DNA of 64,000 nucleotides, taken from the NCBI GenBank assembly GCA_019454045.1, contig SKCR01021110.1, forward strand, positions 1 through 64,000, in the 5' to 3' direction. The notes below the pieces were generated by a model that saw only the letters and a program-made list of their open reading frames with translations, was not told the origin of the DNA and did no database searches. This stretch comes from Zanthoxylum bungeanum (Eukaryota > Streptophyta > Magnoliopsida > Sapindales > Rutaceae). A program made the translations under genes and the position numbers. Below are positions 10,871-23,873 of this stretch, piece after piece (the stretch's first letter is position 1; the number at the start of each line of letters is the position of its first letter).

Positions 10871-13800
10871 AATTGCAATAAATAATTCTTGGAGAATTAA
10901 TTGACTATTCTAGAGGTGAAAAGTCAAAGTTTGCAATTGGGCGTGTTGCACGAGGTGCACATCGTTTCGATATTCTAAAAACCCAAGGCTTGGCCTAAGG
11001 TTCCTGAAATATTGAAAAGGATAATTGACATATCCCAAAGTGACTACCATTTGGATATGGCAGACACGAAGGAATTAAAGAAAGGGCAAGGCTCTTACTT
11101 TAAAAATGTTTGTCAAAATTATGTTCACTACTAGTATTGAAATTAGATTTTAAATACTTAGTGTGGTACATAAAATATATGTATTGATGTTCAGAATCTG
11201 CTTTGAGCAGGATACTGACTTCAAGCTGAGATTGCTCTGCGAATCGGAACGGGACGAAAGTCGCTGTTTCGACCGTAGATACCTAAGTTTAGGAACTACC
11301 CTTCGGGTGTGTACTTAAATTAGGAACTGTTATAATGTAACTAGTTTGACTAGAGACATTATCTCTATATCAGTGTTTAATCCATTGTGGATAAACCTTT
11401 ATATTCTAGAACACTAAGTGTTTCATTATATAAAGATGATACTGAGATAAACACATTAGATGTGAATAACAGAATTTATATTTTGAATATAATTAAAAAT
11501 CTCAAAACATATAAAATGACAAATAAATAGCTCAAATTGATTTGATCAATAGAGACTTATTTGTGGCATTGTTGTCTGGGACACAATTAAACAAGACTCG
11601 TATATCCACACTTTTGAAGAGTGGGTACTAGGACTGATTTGACTATTCAAATAAAGTCTACGAATCTAGTTTGTTAGGTAAAGTACCTAAAACACTGTTT
11701 ACTTGGTAATAGTGTAAGTGCCACCGATCAGTTAGCCCTATTCATGGTGAAGTAAGTGGGCCCATATCTAGCTAGGCTAGATGTGAACATGAATATTTCG
11801 TGACCTTAACGGATGTGGCATCACGTTATGGTTATGTGCTTCTTTTGAAGAACACAGATCGGAAACTATTAGAGTTTCGACACGAGTAGATAAACAGATC
11901 GACTATAGTATTATACCGTCACGGTAAGACCGTAATGAAAATACTTAAGCAGTAAGTTTCAAACATACATGAAAGAGTATAGTATTCTTTCAGATGAGGA
12001 CTCCTCCCGAGACACGTCAGTTAGACGGTGTGTCCGAACGAAAACCGAATTTTGTTGGACATGATAAGGTTTATCACGAGTCGCTCTGAGCTACCATTTC
12101 CTTCAACGGATATGTATTAACAGTGCAAAACTTATTTAGAATAAGGTTCCATATAAATCTGTTTGACATATCATATAGGATATGAACAGGAAAGAAACAG
12201 GGTTTCTCATTCCTAATATTTGGGTATGCCGAGCATAACGTTTGGATGATACCAAACTAGAACCCAAATTGGATAAGTGCCAATTATAGGTTATCCTTGG
12301 GAAAACCATAAGTATAGTACTTATATATCTCACATGAGAACAATATAATTGTTGCTCACCATGCGGTTTTCCTAAGAGGAACACCGATATGCAGTGGTCA
12401 GTGGGAGGATAGTGATACTCGATGAAAATCGGAGTAATACTATTCGAGGCACGAAGTCCTTAATGGAACACAAACAGTTCATCAATGATGAATCTGTACC
12501 ATTAATCTTCGAATACACAAGAACCGCGTAGATCGGAGAGAATCAGGAAACAACCTGGGGTATGGGTTTCTGATGTAACCCCTTAAAGATGTAAATCTTA
12601 CGGAGGTATACCAACCGACTACGTACGAGGAAGTGATACAAGGTATCGACTCCCTATTATGGCAAAGTGCCATGAGTCCGAAATGGATTCCATGTATAAC
12701 AACTATGTTTGGATACTAGTTGTTGTACCGCAAGGCATTGTGCCTATTGGTACTATAAACGTCTTCAAGGAAGACATACATGGATGGAACATACCAACGT
12801 ACAAAGCTAGGCTTTTGCCGGAAAGGTATCGTTATCAACATTGTGTTGATTACGGTTCAACCTTTTACCTGTTGCCATCGTAAATCCATTTTGAAGATGC
12901 TTGTAGATACTGCATATTTCATTTATGAAATGTGTCAGTTAATGATCAAAATCGCTTTCCTGAAAAGGAAACCGATAGAAGGATGCTTACAACATCCTGA
13001 CGATTTTGTATAACCGACAAACAAGGTTTGCGGGTTATTCGATCCATGTTTGGATTGAAGCAAGCATAAGGTTCTTGGAACTGTCGTTTTGAAATAATCA
13101 TAATGGTTAATGATTTGATTCAAAACGAAATGATTCTTGTGTATATAAGGAGGTTAGTGGGAGCGCACTGACAAGGAAATTCCATAAAGCAATTGGTGAA
13201 AGCTTGGCTTTCATAGAAATTCTCCGTAGAATTCTGGAGAGTAACAACCTTTATTCAAGGAATAAAGATCTACTGGGATAGATTTGGAGTTGTTAACACT
13301 CTCTGGAAATTGTACATTTAAAATGTACTTGATGGGTGTCTCATACGCTTTGAGCATATGGAGTCACAATCGGGTCAATCCAAGTGATAGTCACTGGATT
13401 GAAGTTAAGGACATCTGTTAGTATCTTAGAGAACTAAAGATGTTGTCTTAAACTATGGAGAAGGAGAACTTGAAGTGACTGGGATCACTACCGCAAGTTT
13501 CCAAACAATTAAATACTGCGGTACTATAAAGTTTGAATAACGGGACAGTGAGCTGGAAATCTTCCGAGCAAGATACTGTTGCCGAATAAACAACAAATGC
13601 GGATTATTGCTGCAGCTGAGGCAGCAATAGAAGCCATTTGGGTCGATAATAAATCTAATTAGATTAGATATAGTTCTGTTAGCAGCTGAGCTAGGCGTCA
13701 GCACAAGGCTAAAGAATTAAAGGTCTCATCGACGATCCAGATATATACTTCTATATCATCTGATTCGTTCGGATCATACATCGTGGCGATGTGATGATCG

Positions 13801-13916
13801 TATAAATCGCGTCAGACGATAATCATGTAAATCCGCTGACGAAAACCTTTTCTCAGCAATTTGAGCGAACCGTACATAGTTCGGGTGTTCGACACTTGAG
13901 TGACTGGCTATGTGCC
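10871..13916 (+). pseudogene. Decayed gag-pol of element A
   Basis: A short gag C-terminal remnant (about 10,880-11,150) is followed by protease-like sequence (about 11,200-11,330). The integrase segment with the Thr-Pro-Pro-...-Gly-Val-Ser-Glu-Arg signature is near 11,997-12,060, the RT fingers/palm segment near 12,885-12,990 and the RNase H end near 13,830-13,910. Many stops and frameshifts occur. The gag N-terminal half is absent. The sequence around the RT catalytic YVDD, expected after GTTAGTGGGAGCGCACTGAC at about 13,153-13,172, is deleted; the text jumps to sequence that follows it in the related F element. No functional enzyme can be made. Confidence 0.8.
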
Positions 13917-13927
13917 AAGTGGGAGAT
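13917..13927 (+). promoter_or_regulatory. Polypurine tract of element A
   Basis: AAGTGGGAGAT lies directly before the 3' LTR start. This is the usual plant copia plus-strand primer and matches the tract at 45,387-45,397. Confidence 0.88.
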
Positions 13928-15984
13928 TGTTGGATAACATGACCCATAGCGTCACTATTTGTACAGATCATAGTGTTGTTGTACAAATTAACTATGTGAC
14001 AAGGAAATTGCACTCTCATCATTTGTGATTAGATCACCATAGATGTATAAATGAAGAGAGGTCCCTATGATTAGTTCCTGGATTGAGATGATATGAGACA
14101 GTATCAGTCCACGAAGGATTAATCATTAAATCCCTAGCCGGAGTATTATCGAGACTGGACATCGATAATGCGGAATAGGCTAGTATTGCACTTGTGCGCG
14201 TTGTGAGGGCACAACGGCATAGTTCTCATATATTTGGGTATTGGATACTCATGCAAGTGCGATAGGAGGTTGTGTTTCACCGATGGTACGGGAAACAGCT
14301 TCGCTCTGGATAGACCCCTCGGAATCCCATTGGTATTATGACTATGTGTCTATGGGAGTCCGACATCAGGGTAGGTGTGTATGGTCTTAACCTGAGACTT
14401 GCACCGCTAATGCTTACGACAATCAGTATACTTTTGTTGAGGTCGTCTAGGACTCTAACCGGTTCTGTGTACGCCAATGCTGGGTATATTGAGAATCGTA
14501 GAGTGTTGGGTGTGATGTCAAGACGGAAGTATCACTCCAGTCATAGTGGAGATGATGTCACGCAGGATACGGTATTAGTGCTCTTAAGTGCTGGCCGGCC
14601 ATCGGGATATTATGACAAGGTCATGTATATCCGATTATAGAGACTAGTTACCAGACATCCGATATGTGCTTCGGACGGGGCAGACACTTATCCAGCCCCA
14701 GCCCTAGCACGTGACTATCCGATACTGGGCCGATATACACGATACTTGGTATACTACGCTTGATATAGATCTTAAATATTCTTAGATGAATATGACCGGA
14801 GAATTGGGTAGACTTCGTGCTTTGCTAGAAGCCGATCTTGTCTCGTAAATCGGTAGAACGTAGTACTTGGTACGTACGTGATTCAGATACTCCGACGACC
14901 GCATTTACTACCAACTTATCCGGGGATCTCATGGGTCGCTTCCCGATAATCCACCGATGACGCACAACTCGCACTCTTGAATAATCTGGGATTATATAGA
15001 AGAGAGAGAAAATTAATCTAGGATTAATTACCGAGATATTTTATCTAGGATAAAATATCGTCTAGAGAGAAAGCGATTAATTTGGAATTAATCGGTAAAT
15101 TAATATATTCGATATATTAAACGAAATTGGATTTCGACTCGAAATTGAAATTGGATTTTAATTCGGGCGAACAAATTAATTTGGAATTAATTCGTTAGCG
15201 ACGTGAATAGTGAATTCGCTAGGCGTAATCATTTAATTACGACGCAACGGAAAACTCGCTAATTTGGAATTAGCGAAACCGAGCCCGAGTGTGATTGGAG
15301 CGCATTCGTATTTCGAATTCGAGATGCGGCGCATTCGTATTCAATTCGAGCGTCAACGCAATTCACATCAAGCGTCAAATCAAATGTCACTTTGAGTGAT
15401 GTGATTGATTGATGTGATTGATTGAATGAAAGATGTGACTAGATGTGAGTTTGGAGTGGTTGGAATGTTTGGTAAATGAATTGATTTTAGAAATCAATTA
15501 AATGATTTTCACCATTTGACTTTTGGAAAATATAAAAACCAAACATTTTACACTTTTCTAATCAATTCATCACATTTCTTCTCTCTCATTTTGCTCTCTC
15601 CTCTCACGCCCTTGGAGGCTGTTCTGCTTCTGTTCTTGGCAGTGAACTGCCGTGGAAGTGGAGCAAAAAGGGAGCAAAGTTGGGTTTTCATGGTGAAAAT
15701 CCAAGTGCTAGCACACTACGAGTCTTGCGAAGGTGGTAGGGAGGTTCACCCATGAGCCGGGATCCGTCCAACGAAGCTTGGAGCTCCGTTTTGCATCTCA
15801 AAGTTTCTGTTTTTGAAGGCAGTGGACTGCTGCAGTTTGGGCGTGAATGGCAGTGCGTTTTTAGCCTTCAATCGTCTTCAAATCGACTCAACCGATCGAT
15901 GTGAGTATTCCGCAACTTCGTCGATATGTATTCGCAATGTTTTTCATGCTTATAATCGATCCGGGACCTTAATAGAAACCAACA
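13928..15984 (+). mobile_element. 3' LTR of element A
   Basis: It begins TGTTGGATAACATG and ends AACCAACA, 2,057 bp. The partner is 6,033-8,097, with few substitutions and several small indels. It is followed by the GTATT duplication. The ORFs at 14,277-14,477 and 14,338-14,640 are copies of those in the 5' LTR. Confidence 0.93.
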
Positions 15985-15989
15985 GTATT
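15985..15989. repeat. Right target-site duplication of element A
   Basis: GTATT matches 6,028-6,032 exactly. Confidence 0.9.
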
Positions 15990-16539
15990 TATATCAGATA
16001 AACACTGAACGACTAACCGAAGATTCTTAATAGATGGTACACCAACAACAATAAGAATATTCTCGGGTTGAGTGAGCATAATGATCCTTCGACTTGAGGT
16101 ACTACTGTGGATGTATGAGGTATCCTCCATACTTTATTGGCAGTCACATCACCGATCTATTTAGATTAGACCTCCACTTGTTCATAGGGTGTGGATTGAT
16201 CCTCAGGATATCCTATGTGTATCAAGATAGGATCTGTCAGTATGTGTACAGAGCATATGTATCTATTATAGGATTAGCAATCTGTTAAATCCATGGGCCC
16301 GTGGTACAATTTAGAAGTGAATTCTAAGTGTTATTAAGAGATTGCTAATAGAATCTTCGACGGGATTATACATATAGAGATTTGACGTTCATATCTATAT
16401 CTCTAGGATAATCTGGATACCTGTGATGGAGGGATTATACATATGCAGTGACCTCGACCTGTATGATTCAACAAGTTTATCTGTGGTCATCATAATTTAC
16501 GGGTGGGTAAATTATGGACACGAAATTAGATTTCGTGAC
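15990..16539 (+). mobile_element. 3' LTR of element Y, second part
   Basis: It continues the Y LTR after element A and aligns with X LTR positions about 1,545-2,092. It stops at the TGTTGG start of element E. The rest of this LTR was not found in the window. Confidence 0.7.
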
Positions 16540-18398
16540 TGTTGGACAATTATGACCCATAGCATCACTATTTGTAAAAGACATTATGTTTTTGTACAAA
16601 TTAACTATGTGACAAAAGGAAATTGCTATTTTATCATTATTGTAATTGGATTACTTGGATATATATTAATGATAAAAGTCCATATGATTAAATCGGATTA
16701 ATAAGATATAAGACAATATTAATGCACGAACGGTTTAATCATTAAATATCCATAGTCGAAGTATTATCGAGACTGGACATTGATAATGCGGAATAGACTA
16801 GTATTACACTTGTGCGCGTTATGGAAGCTTAACGACATTGTTCTCATATATTTAGGTATTGGATACTTATGCAAGTGTAATAAGAGGTTCTGTTAGCCAT
16901 TGGATCGGGAACAGTTCGCTCTAGATAGACCCACTCAGAATCCCATTGGTAGTATGACTATGTGTCTATGGGAATCCGAATCAGGGTAGGTGTATGTGAT
17001 CTTTAACCTGAGACTTACGTCGCTATTACTTGCGACAATCAGTTTACTCTAGTATTAGTCGTTTAGAGCTTTAACAGGTTCTGTGTACGCCTGTATTGGG
17101 TTTACTGAGAATCATAGTGTATTGGATGTGATGTCAAGATGGGAGTATCACTTCAGTCATATTGAGATGATGGTCAAACAAGATACGAAAGTAGTACTCT
17201 TAAAAGCTGCAGCTATCGGGATAGTATGACTAGGTCATGACTTCCCGATTATAGAGATTAGTTACTTGGGATCCGATACATGCTTCGTACGGGGCAGACA
17301 CAGAGCCAGTCCTAGGCATAGCATGTGACATCCGATACTGGATTGTATTACGCATTACTTAGTATTACTACGCCTGATACAAATTATATTCCTCGGTGAA
17401 TATTTATGGAGAATTGGGTAGGCACGGTGTTTTGCTAGAAGCCAACCATGTCTTGTAAATCGGTGAGAACATGATACGTGGTATGCATGTGTTTGGATAG
17501 TCCGATAACCGCATTTACTACCAACATATCCAGGAATCTCTTGGGTCGCTTCCCAAAGATTCACCAATGACATTTGACTCAAATAGAATTAATATGGGAT
17601 TAATTATGAGAGAGAAAATTAATCTGGGATTAATCGCGGCAAGTTAATCTGGGATTAAATTCGTATAGAAGAGAGAACGCGATTAATTTAGAATTAATCG
17701 ATAAAATAAATTTAATAGTTAAATTACATTTTTCTATTTAATTTATTTATTTGGGGCTAAAATAATATATTATATATATTAATTGAAATCGGATTTCAAT
17801 GCGAAATGAAAATTGGATTTTAATTCGGACGAACGAATTAATTTGTAATTAATTCGAAAGGGACTATCGTAATAATTTGGCGAGGCGTAATATTTAATTA
17901 AATTGGATTTAATTATGTCATGATGACAAATTCGTTTAATCAGATTAAACAAACCCGGGCCCAAGTCTAGTTGTGTGTTGGAGAAGCCAACTTAAATTTT
18001 GAATTTAAAAAGTGGTGGGACCACTTGACTTACATCAAATGTCAAAACTTGATGGAAGTAGTTGGCAAAATTAATTAACTCATTTAAAACACACAACAAC
18101 CAAGTTTTAGAAACTATTCACTCTCTTCTCTCTTTCTTTCAATTGCCGATTTCTTCTCTCTTTTGGGGAATGATTTTTTGCTTCAAAATTCATTAAAGCT
18201 AGCACTTGGAGGGTCAAATGAGGTCATAGGGAAACTCACCCAAGGCATAAACAACACAAACATCAAGCTTGGAGCTTCATCTAAAAGAGGATTTTTCGAA
18301 TTTTCTCCAAATCAGTGTAAGTGATTCCGCCACTAAACTTGATGATTTCACACATAGAATCATGTTTAGGATCTTGTAGCATGTCTTAGAGACTAACA
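16540..18398 (+). mobile_element. 5' LTR of copia element E
   Basis: It begins TGTTGGACAATTATG and ends GACTAACA, 1,859 bp, the same family as A, B and G. The primer-like site TGGTATCTAGAGCC starts at 18,400; one extra T compared with the usual Met site suggests decay. The expected target duplication is GTGAC (16,535-16,539). The matching 3' LTR is probably the truncated copy at 38,826-39,842, which shares E-specific text such as the ACACACAACAACCAAG block. Confidence 0.8.
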
Positions 18399-20555
18399 AT
18401 GGTATCTAGAGCCTTCTAAATATGACTTTGAAACTAGGGTTTATAAACTTTAATTAGGGATTTTTGCTTGGAGCATGAAAATTCTAAATTGAGTTGTCGG
18501 TTGATGTTAGATGATGATAACTTAGAGTTGTGCATTGTTGGATTGTTTAAAAAATGATTGGTTCAAATTTCCCCAATTCCCTATCATGGCCGAAATTTAC
18601 CCTAGATTTAGCTCATGGTGATTTTTTTAAATTTGACACTTGGATGTATTAACGACATGAATTAAATGTTGACTGTTGATTTAATTGGATTGAAATCAAA
18701 TTGGATGTTATTTTCTTGTAATTGTCATGAATGAGCATGTTATTGGAGACTTGATTTTGCTTCAATTTGTGTTGAACATGAATGGGAATGATAAACATGA
18801 TTAATTAGATTAATTAATATTTTGGAAATGTTAGATTAATTAATTAGTTGTGTTAATTACACTTAAATTGAATTAATGTAATATTTGGAATATTATATTA
18901 ATGTAAATTAGTTCCTAAAATACTAATTGGGCTAATTTGGTTATATTTGGATTAATGGGCTTGGTTGGGCCAAGTTTAGTTGTGGACAATTGGGTTGGAT
19001 CCAATTGGGCCTAAACTATTTTCATAAGAGTACAAAATATGACTTTTGTGCCTTTAATATTCTAATTGGGCCTAATGCGCCAAAATTAATTTATGGCATA
19101 AGGTGATTCCTTAATGGGCCAAGGCATTATGGGTTTGATCCATAATGGCCAAAAGTCAATGCCTAAAAAATTAATTAAAAGCTCATTGGACCTAATAGAA
19201 ATGGCATTGGATGCTAAATGGGCATTTGAGACCATTTGGATTGGATTTGGAATCCAAGTATATAAAGGCATTAATATAATAAGTGTAATTATTTAATTTG
19301 GAATTAAACTTGAATTAGTATTGAATACAATTAAAATTGGATTTAATATTGTAGTTCGATATAATTCAAGAATACTTACTTTGAGTATTTATTCTTAGAC
19401 GAGTTGGACTCGCGCAAATCAAATCGTTGTATGAACATTGGATGGTCATTAATTGAAGAATTAATTAATTGGATTAGATTGATTGACAACATTCTATGTG
19501 TGAATGCTTGGATGTATTTTTTTAAATAATGTATATCGTATGGATATTAGATGGGTGGGGGCAATTTTGGAAATTATTGTAAATATGGTATTTATTTGAA
19601 ATTGGACCTGCGTGTCCAGCCTATCACCTCTCATTCTCATTATTTTTCTCTTCTCATCAATTCCCCTCAATGTAAATGAGATTTCTTTTAGTGTTATGTA
19701 ATTGGGTACTTTGAAGAATGTAAAGTGCTAGCGGGAGAGAGGAAAAGAAAAGAGAGAGATTTGTTCTAGGAACAAATTGTATATATCCACCCGCATATCA
19801 TTATTATATTTATCGCGCCTTATTATGCTTTTAGAATGCATGTTTAAGGGTGTATAATGAGACCTAATAAAAGATAATAAATTGGTTGCCAATTTACGAA
19901 AACACCCTCACATTTAATATTAAGCGTTTCCTTCCATTGAGTGGTTCTCTCTCAAGATCCAAGATTGACTTTGATTTGTTGGCCAAAGTCAAGATCATTG
20001 TCTATCGCGGATGTGTTTGAACCATGAAAGCTTTGTTAATATCGCATGTCTTGGGCAGTTGTGACTTGTTGGCCAAAGTCAAGGTCACTCTTGTTCATCG
20101 ACGTGGATTACGAAGCTTTCCCACTGTCAATGAGTCGCGCTTAACTGGAATCATTAAGCTTGTTGAGCCAAATCCAACGCTTAGTTGATTCAGAGGAAAC
20201 AAGTTAGGAAATATATTGGATATATGTTTCGGACTTGGATGTCCACCTACCGGATCTAGGAATTGGATGTGATCCAATTGATCTTAGAGATCTACCTAGT
20301 TAAATTTTATACAGCCTGTTGACCAAAGTTAAGGTTGTGTATTATTTAACGGGATCCTAGCCCACTAGGAAACTAGGTTTCCCGAGTACTCAACGGAGGG
20401 TTAGAGGCTTGCCGAAAAATAGTGGGAGGCTAGTATTAAATTTGCAATTTCGTTTAATACTCGCTAATATGCGCTCTCTATTATTTCTCGTTATTATATA
20501 TATTAGTTTGACTAATATTATTTTATTGTTTTCTTTGAACAGTTAGTCTGTATTC
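18399..20555 (+). other. Noncoding leader of element E
   Basis: This aligns with the leader of element A, including the Met primer site, TTGGCCAAAGTCAAG copies near 19,978 and 20,070, and the hairpin block near 20,350. No coding sequence is visible. It is cut at 20,555 by element C. Confidence 0.7.
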
Positions 20556-22490
20556 TGTTAGGGATATGCCCTATACCCAACTTGTGGATGGGCTATATGT
20601 ACATGTATTTGTAATATTTTCATTAATTAATATAATGACAATCTTTATTATACGTGTCTTACATAACTTATATGAATCATCAACACTGTAATAAAACCCT
20701 TGGAGTAATAAGACGATGGCTTCCATGCCTTATGAGAATCATTACTCTTAAATGTTCCTAGTCATAGTTTTGTGAATAATCTGGGCGTTCACAAAGCGGA
20801 GAGACTAGCATGATGATATGATCCGCCCTTAAGTGGGGTAGCCGATCTCATAGACTACTAGCGGAGATCCGTCCGCTTGGTGTATCACATGGATGCATGA
20901 GTTGCTCGTTTCCATCGAACTGACCACCGAAAGGTTTCATATGGAGTGTTTATCCCATGTGTCTGTGAGAACTTTCATGTATCGAATATATGACTAGTTC
21001 TTAGACTTGAGGTCTTTACAATCTTATGTGTGGATCAAATAACTTTGACATTCTCCTTCCCCGATTCAAAAGATCCGACCATAAGGGTATGATTGAGACA
21101 TTTGTTGAAACACATGAAGTTTGTAAAGATACAACAGAGAATCGCCACTCTCTCGGATAAAATTTTCTTATAATAGTAGTATTCTAGTTCGCGGGTTGAT
21201 ATGTGTGATCAGTGTTTGAGACTGTGGCCACAGCGAAAGAATCATATGAGATTCTTGGGTTAGCACGATTCATGACACTATCAACATCATACCTTTGACC
21301 ATATGGGTAGACACTTTCCCTACCCTAGGTCAATAGGTGGGGATACAGTGAGGCGAATGACTGTATCATAAGTAAATCGCATACAAAATGGGTATATATA
21401 TCTTTCCTTCTCATTTGGGGGCCTTGGCATGTTGCTAGATGTCAACCTTGGTCATTGAAATCGAACGACCATCTGATAAGAGGATAATTTATGTTCGATT
21501 AAATTATCACAATTCATTTCATGTCCAACTTGAGGGGAACCCAAAAGGTCACACACAAGAAAGTCGAAATCAATGGTTAACAGTGCACAATACAAATATA
21601 ATAGCATATATGATTGCTGTAGGAATTGTTCATAAATGGTTCAATGTGTTTAATTATTTAACAGATCATTTATGAGGTTCCATAGTGGCTTAGGGATTGG
21701 TGAATGACGATAGGGGCACTTTGGGAATTGGAATAAAAAAATTACTATTCATGTGAATAGTAACATGAATAGTAATTTTTTTTTGTTATTTGTTTTGAAT
21801 TCGGCCCAAACTCTTATTAGGGTTTTATAATCTCATTAAACCACTAAATTAAGATCCAATGGCTAAGATTAAATTAGCTTTTATCCCACATCAGATTCTT
21901 AATTAATTTTGTTGTCTTTGGAGCACTATATAAACCCAAAGAATTCTTCACAAATTTTTACACCAAACCTTTCATATTTTGGGTTTATATAAGTGAGCAA
22001 CTCTAAAGTTTAAGAGTAAGCCACTGATTTTGAGGATCCTTAAGTCTAATTGAATAGAGGAACCTCGAGTTAAAAGTTTTGAGGTATTTGCCGAGGCTAG
22101 CACCAAGGGCAAAATACCTGTGCACTCAAGGCGTAGTCTTGCCGTTGAGTTTAGGCTTTGGTGTGTGCATCTTTGGAGGCCACACACTTGGGTGGCTCTT
22201 TGGAACGTGGAAGATATTGCTGAGTTCGAGAAAAGCTTGTAGATTGGAGGGAGGACTGGAGGAGTCTTCGGTTCAAGTAAGTCTTTTTCTTTCTTTATTT
22301 TAATTAGAGTTCTTATGATAGTTAGCATCTTTAGGTTTATGTTCTTTGCATGTTTTATGAGTTTTATGTTTATAATATATAGTAACATGCCTAGGGTTGT
22401 AGAATAATCAAAAAAAATGGGTCTTGGGCAAAGTGAAAGCGGCATAATAATTTTGATTTTCCGCTGCGCACTCGCGGCCGCTTCCCAACA
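20556..22490 (+). mobile_element. 5' LTR of element C
   Basis: It spans 1,935 bp with TG..CA ends and is followed by TGGTTTCAGAGC. Its middle is repeated at 37,031-38,218. It contains a TATA box at 21,927-21,934. The ORFs inside it (21,439-21,675, 21,972-22,445, 22,079-22,303) are not recognisable proteins. Confidence 0.88.
21927..21934 (+). promoter_or_regulatory. TATA box of C 5' LTR
   Basis: TATATAAA in the context CACTATATAAACCC is conserved in the 3' LTR piece near 38,021. A transcription start some 30 bases downstream is inferred. Confidence 0.6.
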
Positions 22491-22491
22491 G

Positions 22492-22503
22492 TGGTTTCAG
22501 AGC
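22492..22503 (+). promoter_or_regulatory. Primer-binding site of element C
   Basis: TGGTTTCAGAGC differs by one base from the usual Met tRNA site TGGTATCAGAGC and sits one base after the LTR end. Confidence 0.8.
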
Positions 22504-23873
22504 ACCGTTTTTGTTTTGATTAGTTCTCACTCATTTGAACTCGAAATTGGGTGTTTAAAAGCTCGTTGGAAAGCTAACACCCTGAACTTAATATTAGGCA
22601 CATGTTTTGCATGATTTGGTTAATATTTGAATTGTGAAATTTCATTTAAAGTTCACACGTCTGCAGAAAAACGTAAATAGTAAATTTATTTGAATAAAAT
22701 AAAATGCAATATCATAATTAAATATTATTCAAAGTTATTAATGCCTAAAATAATTCCAACATATTAAAACTCATATGCTTGATGATTCTATGTATGATTA
22801 GAATTGGCATGATTATTTTAGGGTGCAAGCATCTAGAGACTGTCTAGAAATAGATAGTGTATTGCTTATCCCTTAGCTAAGTAATTTTTCCGTGATGAAC
22901 TTAGAGATTTATTACCTTTAAGGCTAATAAATATAAATCACTTGTTTATAATAAAAGACATTATAAAAGATACAAGTGGGATGAGACCAAGGGGTTAATA
23001 AAACTTTCCAAACTAAAGTTAATTTAACCAAATGAATTACTAGAGTTAGATAATGATTTGGTGTCTTCCTTCACTCACTACCTTTTTATAGCCAAAAGGA
23101 AAAGCTGTGAAGACATCTAGATAATCATTTACTCAAAGTTTACCTTAAAGCATATTTAAAGTGTTGGACTAATTTGGAGGATCTATTGTTTATTCCTGTC
23201 ACTAAGGTAATAAGAGCTTAAGAGGTAAGGGTATTTAAGAGAGTTCGCTCCACCCTTCATCTGGGGATTTTTCAATGGAGGAATCCATTTGACAGTTATT
23301 CACTTAAATTTGCTAAAATCCTCAATAATAATTTAAGTCTAAAATTTGCCTCACATTGGAAAGTATAGACCCAAAGGGCTTAAAACCGTATTGGAAGGAC
23401 TAGGCTTTACCAGACTGACCAATACCAATTTGTCCCTAAATCGTACTATTGACAATGGTTTGACTTTTCTGAGTCATAAGACGCAGCGACCCCTAGGCGT
23501 GGTCTTATAACTTAGTGGCAAAGATTGTGTGTCCACAAGGACTAGCATAAGTTATGGCATGTTTGATTGCCCAACCCAATGATAAAGGAATTGTGATTTA
23601 TATCATGAATTGGTTGGGAACCTACCTAATTATCATATTTTATAACGACCGGCCCTAGTCGGAGTTATGAAATGATGATAATGGGATCCTTGCCCACAAG
23701 AAATCCATCATATTAGGGTTGATGCGATTTGCTTAAAATTTTAAAACAATTGAGTGGGAGCAACTTCATAATATTAAAAGCCCATGTTATTATGAAACGT
23801 TAATGAAAACATATTCCTAATTTTAACATTTTCTCTTAACAGATGGGTTAAAATATTTCACAAACATTCAAAT
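22504..23873 (+). other. Leader of element C
   Basis: This is about 1.4 kb of AT-rich untranslated sequence between the primer site and the gag start. It has no credible ORF and no similarity by eye to the A/E leader. Confidence 0.55.

Larger units (their letters stand above)
6033..15984 (+). mobile_element. Complete Ty1/copia retrotransposon A
   Basis: The 9,952-bp element has two LTRs with TG..CA ends, a Met primer-binding site after the 5' LTR, a polypurine tract before the 3' LTR, and GTATT duplicated at 6,028-6,032 and 15,985-15,989. Removing it restores a continuous Y LTR. The LTRs differ at few positions by eye (small indels, and a duplicated CACATCAAGCG segment near 7,445-7,490), so insertion looks recent. 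The gag-pol interior is nevertheless full of stops and lacks the RT catalytic motif, so the element must be non-autonomous. The long LTRs are in the range of the Angela lineage, but that placement is unverified. Confidence 0.93.

Noticed and set aside
21972..22445. 157-codon minus-strand ORF
   Set aside because: It lies antisense in the C LTR U5 region, has low-complexity composition and is not kept in the other C LTR piece.
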